Of a DNA stretch of 64,000 nucleotides, positions 10,171 to 18,677 are shown one piece after another. The stretch is from NCBI GenBank assembly GCA_030949385.1, contig JAUZSP010000003.1:372001-436000 (forward strand). The letters run 5' to 3'. Position 1 is the first letter of the stretch, and every line of letters begins with the position of its first letter. A program made the translations under genes and the position numbers. The notes beneath the pieces were generated by a model, which saw only the letters and a list, made by a program, of their open reading frames with translations, was not told the origin of the DNA and did not search any database. This stretch comes from Gammaproteobacteria bacterium (GTDB lineage Bacteria; Pseudomonadota; Gammaproteobacteria; JAUZRS01).

Positions 10171-12084
10171 ATGTCCAAAATAGATCGTCGTGATTTTCTC
10201 AAGTTAATCGGGTTGGGGGCTGCTGCGAGCAGTTTGCCATTGGCCTTTTCTAACCGTGCTATGGCCAGCACTCAGATGCCGCAAGGTTTTTACGATGTGC
10301 CGATGAAAGGCACGGTGCGTCTGCTGCACATCACTGATGTGCATGGCCAATTGAAGCCGGTCTATTTTCGTGAACCCAATGTGAACTTGGGTGTGGGCGA
10401 CGCTTACGGTCGTCCACCGCATTTGGTGGGGAAAAAACTGCTCACCGCGATGGGATACAAACCACAAACCCCTGAATCTTACGCTTACAGTTACCTTGAT
10501 TTTGAACATTCAGCGCGCAAATACGGGCGTACCGGCGGTTACGCTCACGTTAAAACCTTGTTAAACAGCCTGCGTAAAGAGGCCGGTGGTAAACAGAACA
10601 CTTTGACTCTGGACGGCGGTGATCTCTGGCAAGGTTCCGGTACCTCTCTCTGGACACGGGGAGTGGATATGGTGGAAGCCTCCAATCTGTTGGGTTTGGA
10701 TGTGATGGTGGGGCATTGGGAATTCACCTACCGTGAAGACGAAGTGCTGAGCAATGTGGCGCTGTTTAAAGGTGATTTTATCGGCCAAAATGTGCGGGTT
10801 AAAGAAGAGGCGCTGATGAGCGATGCGTACGCGACGATGGTGGAGCGTTACGACGGCAGCGGTCTGTACGATGAAGATGCCGGTTACGCCTTCCAGCCGT
10901 ACGTTATTAAAGAGATCAATGGCGCGCGTATTTGCATTATTGGGCAGGCTTTTCCACGTACCGCTAACGCCAATCCACAGGAGTTTTTTCCCGATTGGTC
11001 TTTTGGTCTGCGTGAAGATGACATGATCGAAATGGTCAAAGAGATACGTGCCAAAGAGAAACCCGATGCCATTGTTTTACTGTCGCACAACGGTATGGAT
11101 GTGGACATTAAAATGGCCGAGCGAGTACCTGGGCTGAATGTGGTTTTGGGTGGTCACACTCATGATGGAATACCAAAACCGATTAAAGTGAAAAACGTTG
11201 AGGGTAATGAGTGCTGGGTGACCAACGCCGGTTCCAATAGCAAATACGTTGGGGTATTGGATTTTGATATTCAGGATGGCAAACTCAATGGCATGTCCTA
11301 TCAGATGTTGCCGATCATTACCGATTGGTTGCCCGCTGATAAAGAGATGAAAGCCTTTATTGATCAGATGCGGCAGACAAAATACGATAAAAACATCGTT
11401 GAGTCGCGGCGCAAAGATCTGTTTTATAATGAGTCGCGTTTGGGTAAAACCTATGAAGAGATTCTGGGTGAAAAATTGGCCATAGCGGATCGGACGCTGT
11501 ATCGACGTGGTAATTTTATCGGTACGTGGGATCAGGTCTTGTGCAACGCGCTGCGTCACGAACATAACGCCGATGTGTCGCTCTCGGCTGGGGTGCGCTG
11601 GGGAACCACAACGCTGAAAGGCGATTGGATCACGATGGAAGATGTGATGGCGCAATGCTCAATGACCTACGCAGAGACCTACGTCACCGAAATGAGCGGC
11701 AAGGCGCTGCACGATATTTTGGAAGGGGTGGCAGATAACCTCTTCGACCCTGATCCTTATTTGCAATCCGGTGGTGACATGGTACGGGTCGGCGGTTTGG
11801 ATTACGCCATTGATCCGGCAAAATCGTTGGGCAGTCGCATTACTAAGTTGATTTTAGACGATGGCACTCCCCTTGATCCGAAAAAAATCTATAAGGTGTC
11901 GGGTTGGGCAACGGTCAATCGCACCCCCGAAGGGCGTTTGATGTGGGATGTGGTACACGACTATCTTTTGGCCAAGCGGGATAAAAAAGAGTTTGTTTTG
12001 CGTCTACCGAAAATCAACAACCCTGAATTGATTGGGGTGTTGGATAATCCAGGTATTGCCGACTATGAAGGCAAGGCCAGTTAG
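10171..12084 (+). CDS. soxB: Thiosulfohydrolase SoxB
   Basis: SoxB is the periplasmic dimanganese enzyme that hydrolyses the sulfate group from the thiosulfate conjugate on SoxY during thiosulfate oxidation. The 637-residue protein begins with a Tat signal (RRDFLK, then a hydrophobic Ala-rich segment). The metallophosphatase motifs follow in order: ITDVHGQL, LDGGDLW, GHWEF in place of GNHEF, LSHNG and GGHTHDG. The second half is the 5'-nucleotidase C-terminal domain. The ATG at 10171 is chosen because it places the twin arginine near the N-terminus and GGTGGAA precedes it; a TTG at 10156 is possible. No soxXYZA genes are within the window. Confidence 0.95.
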   Translation: MSKIDRRDFLKLIGLGAAASSLPLAFSNRAMASTQMPQGFYDVPMKGTVRLLHITDVHGQLKPVYFREPNVNLGVGDAYGRPPHLVGKKLLTAMGYKPQTPESYAYSYLDFEHSARKYGRTGGYAHVKTLLNSLRKEAGGKQNTLTLDGGDLWQGSGTSLWTRGVDMVEASNLLGLDVMVGHWEFTYREDEVLSNVALFKGDFIGQNVRVKEEALMSDAYATMVERYDGSGLYDEDAGYAFQPYVIKEINGARICIIGQAFPRTANANPQEFFPDWSFGLREDDMIEMVKEIRAKEKPDAIVLLSHNGMDVDIKMAERVPGLNVVLGGHTHDGIPKPIKVKNVEGNECWVTNAGSNSKYVGVLDFDIQDGKLNGMSYQMLPIITDWLPADKEMKAFIDQMRQTKYDKNIVESRRKDLFYNESRLGKTYEEILGEKLAIADRTLYRRGNFIGTWDQVLCNALRHEHNADVSLSAGVRWGTTTLKGDWITMEDVMAQCSMTYAETYVTEMSGKALHDILEGVADNLFDPDPYLQSGGDMVRVGGLDYAIDPAKSLGSRITKLILDDGTPLDPKKIYKVSGWATVNRTPEGRLMWDVVHDYLLAKRDKKEFVLRLPKINNPELIGVLDNPGIADYEGKAS

Positions 12085-12127
12085 TTAGCTGCTCTTGGTG
12101 GTGCTTCCGCCTCAGCTTGTTTTTATA

Positions 12128-12155
12128 TGTGGATTCCCGCCTGCGCGGGAACGAC
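12128..12155. repeat. Dispersed palindromic repeat, copy 1
   Basis: TGTGGATTCCCGC, a short loop, and GCGGGAACGAC form a stem with arms CCCGC/GCGGG. A second copy with the same frame of bases is at 58698-58725. Such elements are common between genes in proteobacteria. This copy lies just before the HupE-like gene and extends its open frame artificially. Confidence 0.7.
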
Positions 12156-12159
12156 AGCA

Positions 12160-13314
12160 ATGAAATTTTCCCGCCGTTATTTTTTATTTTCTCTCTTCTC
12201 TGTTTGCTGGTTACTCCTTGCTGTGGTTTCTTCGGTACAGGCCGATGTGGTTAAACCGGCTCTGGTGGAGATCAGTTTAAATACCGAAGGCACGTATTCT
12301 GTTGAGTTACGTGCCAGTATTGAGGCGCTGTTAACGGGCATTAATGGTCGTTATAAAAACACCAGACAGTCACCCAACGCGAAAGCCTACGATGAGCTGC
12401 GTAAACTTTCGGCAGCGGAGTTGCGTTTGGCTTTCACGCCTTTTGAGGCCGAGTTAACCCATGCGCTGAAACTGCGTTTTGATGGGGTTGTCGCCAACCT
12501 ACAGATCACTCAGGTGAGTATTCCACCCACGGGGTACACCAAAGTGCCGCGTATCAGTGTGATCGAAATGTCCGGAAAAATTTCTCGGCAGCATAAACAA
12601 CTTACTTGGTACTATCCTGAACTCTTTGGTGATAATGCCGTGCGGGTACGGCAGGTCAACGAAGTTGATGAAAAGTGGCATTGGTCTACTTGGCAGTGGT
12701 TGCGTAACGATGCGGTCAGTGAGCCATTTTCGTTAACCGAACTGTTTGCCGTGCCGCCGTGGTACGAAACGGCGAGCATGTATTTAGTGGCGGGTTTTGA
12801 GCATATTTTGCCCAAAGGTCTGGATCATATCCTGTTTGTATTGGGTCTATTTCTGTTTAGTTTGACGCTGCGCCCGCTGCTGTGGCAGGTAACGATGTTC
12901 ACTGTTGCGCATACCCTTACGTTGGGTTTGGCCATGAACGGTTGGATCAGCTTGCCTGCACAGGTGGTGGAGCCGTTAATTGCGGTGTCTATTGCTTACA
13001 TTGGTTTTGAGAATGTGTTTCGAGCTACCCTGCAGCGCAGTCGTTTGCTGCTGGTGTTTGTCTTTGGTTTATTGCATGGATTGGGGTTTGCCTCTGTTTT
13101 ACAAGAATTTGGCTTGCCTAAAGAGGCGTTTGCTCTGGCCTTGATTAGTTTTAATATTGGAGTGGAGCTGGGGCAGTTGGCGATTGTGAGCTTGGCTTTT
13201 TTGGCTGTAGCCCTTTGGTGGCGTGATAAAATATGGTATCGGGCGCGTATTGTGATTCCAGCTTCTCTATTGATTGCGGTGACCGGTTTGGTTTGGGCCT
13301 GGCAACGGTTGTAG
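12160..13314 (+). CDS. HupE/UreJ-like membrane protein
   Basis: This 384-residue protein has a signal peptide, an N-terminal extracytoplasmic domain of about 200 residues, and about six membrane segments in the C-terminal half. The membrane part has the family's histidine-bearing motifs: FEHILPKGLDHILF, TVAHTLTL and LLHGLGFA. HupE/UreJ relatives are linked to nickel or other metal uptake, but the large-domain subgroup has no established substrate. The start at 12160 gives a clean signal peptide; a start at 12127 would translate the palindromic repeat. No hydrogenase or urease genes are nearby, so a nickel role is unsupported here. Confidence 0.8.
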   Translation: MKFSRRYFLFSLFSVCWLLLAVVSSVQADVVKPALVEISLNTEGTYSVELRASIEALLTGINGRYKNTRQSPNAKAYDELRKLSAAELRLAFTPFEAELTHALKLRFDGVVANLQITQVSIPPTGYTKVPRISVIEMSGKISRQHKQLTWYYPELFGDNAVRVRQVNEVDEKWHWSTWQWLRNDAVSEPFSLTELFAVPPWYETASMYLVAGFEHILPKGLDHILFVLGLFLFSLTLRPLLWQVTMFTVAHTLTLGLAMNGWISLPAQVVEPLIAVSIAYIGFENVFRATLQRSRLLLVFVFGLLHGLGFASVLQEFGLPKEAFALALISFNIGVELGQLAIVSLAFLAVALWWRDKIWYRARIVIPASLLIAVTGLVWAWQRL

Positions 13315-13360
13315 GAAGGCTGATGTTAGAGAAAAAATACTTTATACAGGATGATTTTAA

Positions 13361-13759
13361 ATGAATAAAACCAAGGCGGTTAATACTGTTTTACATTTCA
13401 CTGAACAAGTGGGTCTGTTTATTATTTTTATTGCTACCTTGTTTGCTGTTTATGAAGAGGTTTTGTTGTTGGTGGTGCAGCAACGAGTGGATCTAAAAGA
13501 CCTGCTGTTGCTGTTTATTTATCTTGAAATAATTGCCATGATTAAGATCTATTATACAGAGCATCGTTTGCCGATCCGTTTTCCAATTTACATCGCCATT
13601 GTGGCTTTGTCTCGCTACATTATTCTTGATTCAAAATCATTTTCTCAGTGGCAGTTATTGGAAATTGCGATCACCATTGTGGTGTTGACAATTGCCGTTT
13701 TGGTGGTTCGCTACGGGCATGTTAAGTATCCCTATGCAAAGGTGGATAAAGATGAATAA
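13361..13759 (+). CDS. psiE: PsiE family membrane protein
   Basis: This 132-residue protein has four predicted membrane helices and matches the phosphate-starvation-inducible PsiE family. The family hallmark LLLFIYLEIIAMIKIYYTEH, followed by LPIRFPIYIAIVALSRYII, is clear. The function of the family is unknown; in E. coli psiE responds to phosphate and carbon limitation. AGGATG lies 7 bases before the ATG. Its stop overlaps the start of the next gene by 8 bases (ATGAATAA), so the two are coupled. No pho box was recognised upstream. Confidence 0.85.
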   Translation: MNKTKAVNTVLHFTEQVGLFIIFIATLFAVYEEVLLLVVQQRVDLKDLLLLFIYLEIIAMIKIYYTEHRLPIRFPIYIAIVALSRYIILDSKSFSQWQLLEIAITIVVLTIAVLVVRYGHVKYPYAKVDKDE

Positions 13760-14711
13760 ATTGCAATATACACTCTTTTTTTTATGTGGGTGGTTGTTGC
13801 TTCAAACCGCGATGGCGGAAAATTATCCGCCCTCACAGATTGATATGGTGCTGAAAAAAGTCTCACCCCACGTTTATTATGTGCAAGGCAAAGCGGGTAT
13901 TGCGACGGATAACGAGGGCTTTATCTCCAATGCGGTGGCGGTAGTGACTTCCGAAGGAATTGTGGTGATTGACAGTTTGGGTTCACCCTCTTTGGCGAAA
14001 TTGTTTGTGAAAAACATTCGTCAGATCAGCGCGCAGCCGATTGTGAAAGTGATTCTGACCCACTATCACGCCGATCATATTTACGGTTTGCAGGTGTTTA
14101 AAGAGCTGGGTGCTGAGATTGTTGCGCCTGCCGGTTACGCGGATTATCTGGATGAACCCATTGCTGAAGAGCGTTTGGCAGAGCGGCGTGTTTCATTAAA
14201 ACCGTGGGTTAATGATAAGACTCGCTTAATTCGTCCCGATCAGGTGATTGATAAAAATGAGTCGTTCCAGTTGGGTGGGGTGAAGTTTGAGCTGAATTAC
14301 CTCGGTGAAGCGCACTCTGATGGTGATTTAAGTGTGCTTGTGAAGTCTGATGGGGTGTTGGTGTCTGGGGATATTATTTTTGAAGGTCGTATCCCGTTTA
14401 CCGGTGGCGCGGATACCGAGCACTGGCTGGCGTTATTGGAAAAATTAGATAAAAGCAATTTGAATGCGTTGATTCCAGGACATGGGGCGGCGGCTAAGGA
14501 TCCTAGGGCTGTGGTGCAGTTGACCTTGCGTTATCTGCATCAGGTGCGAGCGGTGATGAGTGTGGCGGTGGAGGAGATGACCTCTTTTGATGAGGCCTAC
14601 CAAGCGGCGGATTGGTCTGAGTTTGAACATCTGCCTGCTTTTGAGGCGACCCATAGGCGCAATGCGTATGGGGTTTATTTGTCGATGGAGCGCGCGCTGT
14701 TGGCGGAATAG
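13752..14711 (+). CDS. Exported metallo-beta-lactamase-fold hydrolase
   Basis: This 319-residue protein has an N-terminal signal peptide (FFLCGWLLLQTAMA) and a metallo-beta-lactamase fold. The metal motif THYHADHIYG (HxHxDH), a later GEAHSDGD, and PGHGAA supply the usual ligands. It resembles the periplasmic subgroup that includes SoxH and quinoprotein-relay hydrolases. SoxH-like function is an inference from the fold, export and soxB being 1.7 kb upstream. The start at 13752 is used because AAAGGTGG precedes it and a signal peptide follows; the longer frame would run inside psiE. Confidence 0.82.
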   Translation: MNKLQYTLFFLCGWLLLQTAMAENYPPSQIDMVLKKVSPHVYYVQGKAGIATDNEGFISNAVAVVTSEGIVVIDSLGSPSLAKLFVKNIRQISAQPIVKVILTHYHADHIYGLQVFKELGAEIVAPAGYADYLDEPIAEERLAERRVSLKPWVNDKTRLIRPDQVIDKNESFQLGGVKFELNYLGEAHSDGDLSVLVKSDGVLVSGDIIFEGRIPFTGGADTEHWLALLEKLDKSNLNALIPGHGAAAKDPRAVVQLTLRYLHQVRAVMSVAVEEMTSFDEAYQAADWSEFEHLPAFEATHRRNAYGVYLSMERALLAE

Positions 14712-14777
14712 AGTTGTACCATCGTGTTTTTTTCTCACCGCAGTGGTGTGGCTTTGAGCGACTAGGGGGATGGATAA

Positions 14778-14806
14778 TTGACCCGTGCTTAACTCTGTTT
14801 TATGGT
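14778..14806 (+). promoter_or_regulatory. Sigma70-type promoter for the FecR-like gene
   Basis: TTGACC, 17 bases, TATGGT. It lies about 50 bases before the ATG at 14854 in a short intergenic space. The call is by consensus match only. Confidence 0.5.
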
Positions 14807-14853
14807 CGTAAGGCAGTTTAAGTGCGAAACACGGATCAGTTAAGGAGAGGAAG

Positions 14854-15444
14854 ATGAACAGGAACGTTCGAAGCAGAAGGGATTTTTTAGCCTCTGTGCT
14901 GGCCGCTGGTGCGGCGGCGCTGTTGCCAACAATGGCTCAGGCTAGGGTGGTGAAGCGGGTCAGTGGTTCGGTGATTATCAATGGAGGCATGGCGGATAAA
15001 TACTCCTCTTTGATGGCCGGAGATAAGGTGATTACCGGTGAGGGTGGCAGGCTCTCTTTTGTTTTGAATGAGAGCGCGTTTCTGCTTTATCCCAACAGTA
15101 CACTGACCTTCATCGCCGATGATCTGAGCATCGCTGGGTACCGTTTGGAGCAGGGGCGTTTGCTGGTGGTGTGTCGGGAAGCGGGGCAAACGTTCTCTGT
15201 ACAGGGTGTGTACATTGGCATTGAGCAGAAAAATTCGGCTCTGCAGCTGAGTCACACAAACGGTGAGGTCTTGGTAACCCTGCAACGAGGCAAAGTGAGC
15301 TTGAAGGCCGGTGCTCAGCAGGAGACGTTACAGGCCAGTCAGCCGCAGGTGCGCCAGTTTAAAGCGGGGAAGTTGAGTGTGGCCAATAGTGCAGAGATCG
15401 TTGCTGATGACTTGGCTTATCTCTCGGCGTTACTGGGGTTTTAA
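14854..15444 (+). CDS. Tat-exported FecR-like domain protein
   Basis: This 196-residue protein has a twin-arginine signal (RRDFLAS from residue 8, then an Ala-rich hydrophobic core ending AQA). The mature part reads as a FecR-type beta domain: VSGSVIINGG, LMAGDKVITGEGGRLSFVL, a strand pattern with SALQLSHTNGEVLVTLQRGKV. FecR domains sense periplasmic signals for ECF sigma factors, or act as structural modules in exported proteins. No ECF sigma or TonB receptor gene is adjacent, and there is no N-terminal cytoplasmic anti-sigma part. A stand-alone periplasmic role is therefore more likely. AAGGAGAGG precedes the ATG. Confidence 0.75.
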   Translation: MNRNVRSRRDFLASVLAAGAAALLPTMAQARVVKRVSGSVIINGGMADKYSSLMAGDKVITGEGGRLSFVLNESAFLLYPNSTLTFIADDLSIAGYRLEQGRLLVVCREAGQTFSVQGVYIGIEQKNSALQLSHTNGEVLVTLQRGKVSLKAGAQQETLQASQPQVRQFKAGKLSVANSAEIVADDLAYLSALLGF

Positions 15445-15458
15445 CGGTTTTTAAGGCA

Positions 15459-15487
15459 TTGATTCCCGTTTAAACATGGCTTAACAT
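15459..15487 (+). promoter_or_regulatory. Promoter of tRNA-Pro
   Basis: TTGATT, 17 bases, TAACAT. Transcription would begin near 15494, about 24 bases before the mature tRNA. The spacing and location fit a tRNA promoter. Confidence 0.5.
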
Positions 15488-15492
15488 TGCTC

Positions 15493-15509
15493 ATCTGCAT
15501 CATGCAGAT
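15493..15509. repeat. Perfect short palindrome in the tRNA-Pro leader
   Basis: ATCTGCAT C ATGCAGAT: 8-base arms around a single C. It lies at the predicted transcription start of tRNA-Pro(CGG). It could be an operator or a small leader hairpin used in processing. Confidence 0.6.
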
Positions 15510-15517
15510 TTGGTCGT

Positions 15518-15594
15518 CGGGGTGTAGCTCAGCCTGGTAGAGCACTGCCTTCGGGAGGCAGGGGTCAGAGGTTCGAATCCTCTCATCCCGACCA
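15518..15594 (+). tRNA. tRNA-Pro (anticodon CGG)
   Basis: The 77-base cloverleaf has an acceptor stem CGGGGTG/CATCCCG with one G-U pair, D-arm TAGCTCAGCCTGGTAGAGCA, anticodon stem CTGCC/GGCAG around loop TTCGGGA, and T-arm AGAGGTTCGAATCCTCT. CCA is encoded. The loop gives anticodon CGG, reading CCG proline codons. It stands alone between the FecR-like gene and the methyltransferase-like gene. Confidence 0.97.
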
Positions 15595-15679
15595 ACTTTT
15601 ATTTCTCGTTTTTTCTCTTAAATATTTCCTTTGCATCGTATACTGTCGCGGGTTATTTCTCTGCTGTGAGGTATAAAAA

Positions 15680-16408
15680 GTGATTATTGTGATTGTCTTG
15701 GCGGTGGCTTTACTGCTGTTTTCGGGGTTCACTTTCTTGCGTTTAGTACGGCGTTTGAATGTGGTGGAGCAGCGATTGTTGCAGCAGCCTCGTCAGTTGT
15801 TTAATCAGTTTGAGTCTTATCTCTATTTGCGTGATCGGCTTAATTTAAAACAGGGTTTGCCTTACAGCCGAGATTGGTCGGCGGCAGCGGATTTTTTAAA
15901 AGTGATTGTTGATCACGTTTTGCAGCACAAACCCAAGGTGGTGCTGGAGTGCAGCAGCGGTTTGAGCACAGTGGTACTGGCCAAAGCGTTGGCGTTGAAT
16001 GGCGAGGGTGAACTCTGGAGTCTGGAAAACGGCGCGGAGTACGCACAACGCACACGGGATCAGTTGCAGCGTTTGCAGCTGGAGGCCACGGTGTTGGATG
16101 CGCCGTTGCAGCAGGTAAAAATAAACGAGTCTGAATATCAGTGGTACGATCTGCAAAAATTACCCGATCTCTGCATTGATCTGCTGGTGATTGATGGTCC
16201 GGCTGGTTTTATCCAGAAGAATTCTCGGTATCCGGCCTTGCCGCTGTTGAGAGACAAATTAGCACCCAATGCGCTGATTGTTCTCGATGATGCGGCGCGT
16301 GAGGATGAATTGGAGTTGGTGCGGCAGTGGCAGAGGGAGTACCCCGATTTTGAATATGAGTATTTGAATTTGGAACGGGGGTGTGCGCTGATTCGGTTGC
16401 TAAAATAG
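15680..16408 (+). CDS. Membrane-anchored class I methyltransferase-like protein
   Basis: This 242-residue protein starts with one membrane helix (IIVIVLAVALLLFSGFTFL) followed by a Rossmann-type domain. VVLECSSGLSTVVLAKAL stands in the place of the SAM-binding loop, WSLENGAEYA carries the acidic residue after strand 2, and LLVIDGPAG fits motif IV. This matches the class I methyltransferase group often found in surface-polysaccharide loci. The substrate is unknown. The GTG start has GTGAGGT upstream. It converges on the minus-strand sulfotransferase-like gene, five bases apart, and may work with that operon on a cell-surface product. Confidence 0.7.
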   Translation: MIIVIVLAVALLLFSGFTFLRLVRRLNVVEQRLLQQPRQLFNQFESYLYLRDRLNLKQGLPYSRDWSAAADFLKVIVDHVLQHKPKVVLECSSGLSTVVLAKALALNGEGELWSLENGAEYAQRTRDQLQRLQLEATVLDAPLQQVKINESEYQWYDLQKLPDLCIDLLVIDGPAGFIQKNSRYPALPLLRDKLAPNALIVLDDAAREDELELVRQWQREYPDFEYEYLNLERGCALIRLLK

Positions 16409-16413
16409 AGCGA

Positions 16414-16944
16414 TTATTTAGATGCGTTATAACAAATATCCCATTCTTCTAAAGCCTGTTGCAGATCACCTTCGGCACTAATCTTCTGCCAAAATTGAGT
16501 GAAATCCATTTTGGAATTTTCCAACTGCATATTGAAAACCTGAGTTTTATCTTTCAAAAACAGTTCGATGTTACTTTCGATGCTGTGAAGATAATCCAGT
16601 GCTACATCATGAGCAGGCTGCTCTTCACCACCGAGTAAAATCCCTTCTCGATAGGCTTTCATAATGCCGTACTGCTCACGTTTGGCAAAACTGTCGGCTG
16701 CGCTGTTTTTTTCACGTTTGAGGTGAACATAAAATGCCGTGTTGCCGTAGCTCTGATCCAATCGCCCCAAAAACCAGCAGAGTCTATTATCGGCTTCAAT
16801 GTGGTTTTTAGGGTAGTTTAAGCGTTCACTGCCGATTTTTTGGCTGCGGGATTCGTGCGCGGAGCTAAAATTGCTGATGTGCTGACAGGCTTTGATAAAG
16901 GTGCTGGAGCCGCAGCGGCCACTGTTGAGGATAAAGACGTTCAT
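16414..16944 (-). CDS. Sulfotransferase-like P-loop protein
   Basis: This 176-residue protein opens with NSGRCGSSTF (residues 7-16), the 5'-phosphosulfate-binding loop typical of PAPS-dependent sulfotransferases. The downstream FYVHLKREKNSAADSFAKRE is in the position of the 3'-phosphate-binding region. The protein is shorter than most sulfotransferases, so it may be a minimal family member. Its ATG overlaps the stop of the upstream glycosyltransferase-like gene by four bases (ATGA), which indicates one operon. The acceptor is unknown; the neighbour suggests a glycan or glycosylated metabolite. Confidence 0.65.
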   Translation of the reverse strand: MNVFILNSGRCGSSTFIKACQHISNFSSAHESRSQKIGSERLNYPKNHIEADNRLCWFLGRLDQSYGNTAFYVHLKREKNSAADSFAKREQYGIMKAYREGILLGGEEQPAHDVALDYLHSIESNIELFLKDKTQVFNMQLENSKMDFTQFWQKISAEGDLQQALEEWDICYNASK

Positions 16945-18677
16945 GTTGATTCACTGGCCTTTTGAGAAAAGTGAGTTAAGGTCTGTTGCCATGCCTGTTG
17001 ATCTATTTTGAGTTTCAGTAGGGTTTGTTGAATCTCTTTTAGGCGTGTTTGACGATGTTTGGCTGAGTTTATTAACTGATAACCTTGAGCTGAGAGTGAA
17101 AAATTGTGCTGCATGTTAGCGAGAAAACGCTGGAATTTAAAACAGGCTGTTTGTAATTTTTCTTCCTGATGCCACCACTGCTGATCGTTAATGTGTTGTG
17201 AAAGTTGGCTGAGGTTGTTTAGGGTTTGCTGCTGTTTTTGTTGGTATTTTTGCCGCAGTTCCACTTCAATTTCTGTGCTGACCTGTTCTATTTTAGCGTG
17301 GCTTAAATCCTCTTCTGGATAACCCAGTTGAGTGAGTTTGATCATGCTAAACAGCATCACGTCACCGTAAAACTGGCGTTCAAATTCGGTGCTGAGATCA
17401 ATTAGCTTTTCTTGGTGTTGCACGCCAGGGCGAAATTCAGCACGTCCTTCACTCTGCACCGTGCGCTGATGCAACATGGGCAGATTGGCAGAGACAAATC
17501 CTACGCCTATTTTATTTTGAATTAACCTTCCCAGAGTTGGCCCTGCCATACGCAGCTTGAGGTTGGCAAAGGGCAGAAAAAATTCCAACGCCGCTGGCCT
17601 AAAAATATAATTGCCGCTGTAGACGGTACGCGCTGGGCTTAATTCTCCAGCGGGGCTGTAGTTAAAATGGCTTTTGCGTGTGGGGTGAGCACCATCAAAA
17701 AAGTGATTCAGTCGTTGGGCAAGGTGAGCAAAGCTGTCGCTGCGGGTGTGTTTTTCTTGCAAAGGGCATTGAACAGCAGCTTGCTCGGTTTGGGGTTGAA
17801 AATAAAATAGATCGGCCATGTCGTGGTAGTGCGCGTCTTCACTGCGTTGCTGGTTATGAAAAGGACAGGCTGCGGTGGCGGGTTCTGCTGCCATCTGCTT
17901 TAAAAATGGCACTAAATCGGTCAATAAGGTGTTGGCCATTACCGCTGGCGAGACCGGCGGATCTCCGACCACTTTGCCGGTCAATATATTAATTTTTTTC
18001 TCAGAAAAAATACGATCCAGATGATAAAAATAGTTGATGGCGTAGTGATTCTGCTCGCCATTGTTTGTCTGGATATTAATTTGAAACTCTTGGTCGCTGT
18101 CGATAAAATAGAATAAAACATTGTTTATCTGCGCGTAATCTCGTTGCAGCTTTAGATAGGCGATGTTGCGGGTGATGGAGGCTCCTTTGTGATAAAAATG
18201 TTCTGGATTTATTTTGCCGATAACTCGACTGATGTTTTTCTGTTGCTCTGAGGTGAGCGTGCTGAGCAGTTTCAGCTGCTCTGCTTGGTCAAAATAGTCG
18301 ATTTTCAGACCGCGTTGATTAAAATCAGCAATGATCTTTTTTTGTTTTTGAATGTTTTTTTCTTGCTGGCTGTCATCGGTTAGCAATACGGAGAGTTTGT
18401 TATAAACGCCGTTTTGAACACCACCGTATTGATACGTTTGGCAGAGCGTGAGCAGGCTTTGCAGACAGCTTTGCAAATGGTGGGGTCGGTCAGCAATGGG
18501 GATGACAATAACAAAATGGTGCTGCTGCTCGCGCTGGCTCTGCGTGAGTGCGGCTTGATGGCGTTGGTACTGCTGGATCAACCGCTGTAGCTTTTGTTCA
18601 TCAAAGCCCTTTTGCCAGAGGTCGGTTTCGAGTTGCTGGAGTGCGCTAGCGTCGAGAGGCGTAGTTGGGGAAGGCAT
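16941..18677 (-). CDS. Glycosyltransferase-like protein
   Basis: The 578-residue protein has, after a helical N-terminus, a nucleotide-sugar-transferase-like start FVIVIPIADRPHHLQSCLQS near residues 57-76 with a following LLTDDS, as in GT-A family 2 enzymes. FYFIDSDQEFQI looks like the metal-binding acidic region. Later ARTVYSGNYIFRPAAL fits an acceptor region. The C-terminal 150 residues are Gln-rich and helical. A TTG at 18692 is possible, but the ATG at 18677 is preferred. It overlaps the end of the TPP-enzyme gene by 32 bases. The exact activity is not recognised; a GT2-like role is an inference. Confidence 0.6.
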   Translation of the reverse strand: MPSPTTPLDASALQQLETDLWQKGFDEQKLQRLIQQYQRHQAALTQSQREQQHHFVIVIPIADRPHHLQSCLQSLLTLCQTYQYGGVQNGVYNKLSVLLTDDSQQEKNIQKQKKIIADFNQRGLKIDYFDQAEQLKLLSTLTSEQQKNISRVIGKINPEHFYHKGASITRNIAYLKLQRDYAQINNVLFYFIDSDQEFQINIQTNNGEQNHYAINYFYHLDRIFSEKKINILTGKVVGDPPVSPAVMANTLLTDLVPFLKQMAAEPATAACPFHNQQRSEDAHYHDMADLFYFQPQTEQAAVQCPLQEKHTRSDSFAHLAQRLNHFFDGAHPTRKSHFNYSPAGELSPARTVYSGNYIFRPAALEFFLPFANLKLRMAGPTLGRLIQNKIGVGFVSANLPMLHQRTVQSEGRAEFRPGVQHQEKLIDLSTEFERQFYGDVMLFSMIKLTQLGYPEEDLSHAKIEQVSTEIEVELRQKYQQKQQQTLNNLSQLSQHINDQQWWHQEEKLQTACFKFQRFLANMQHNFSLSAQGYQLINSAKHRQTRLKEIQQTLLKLKIDQQAWQQTLTHFSQKASEST

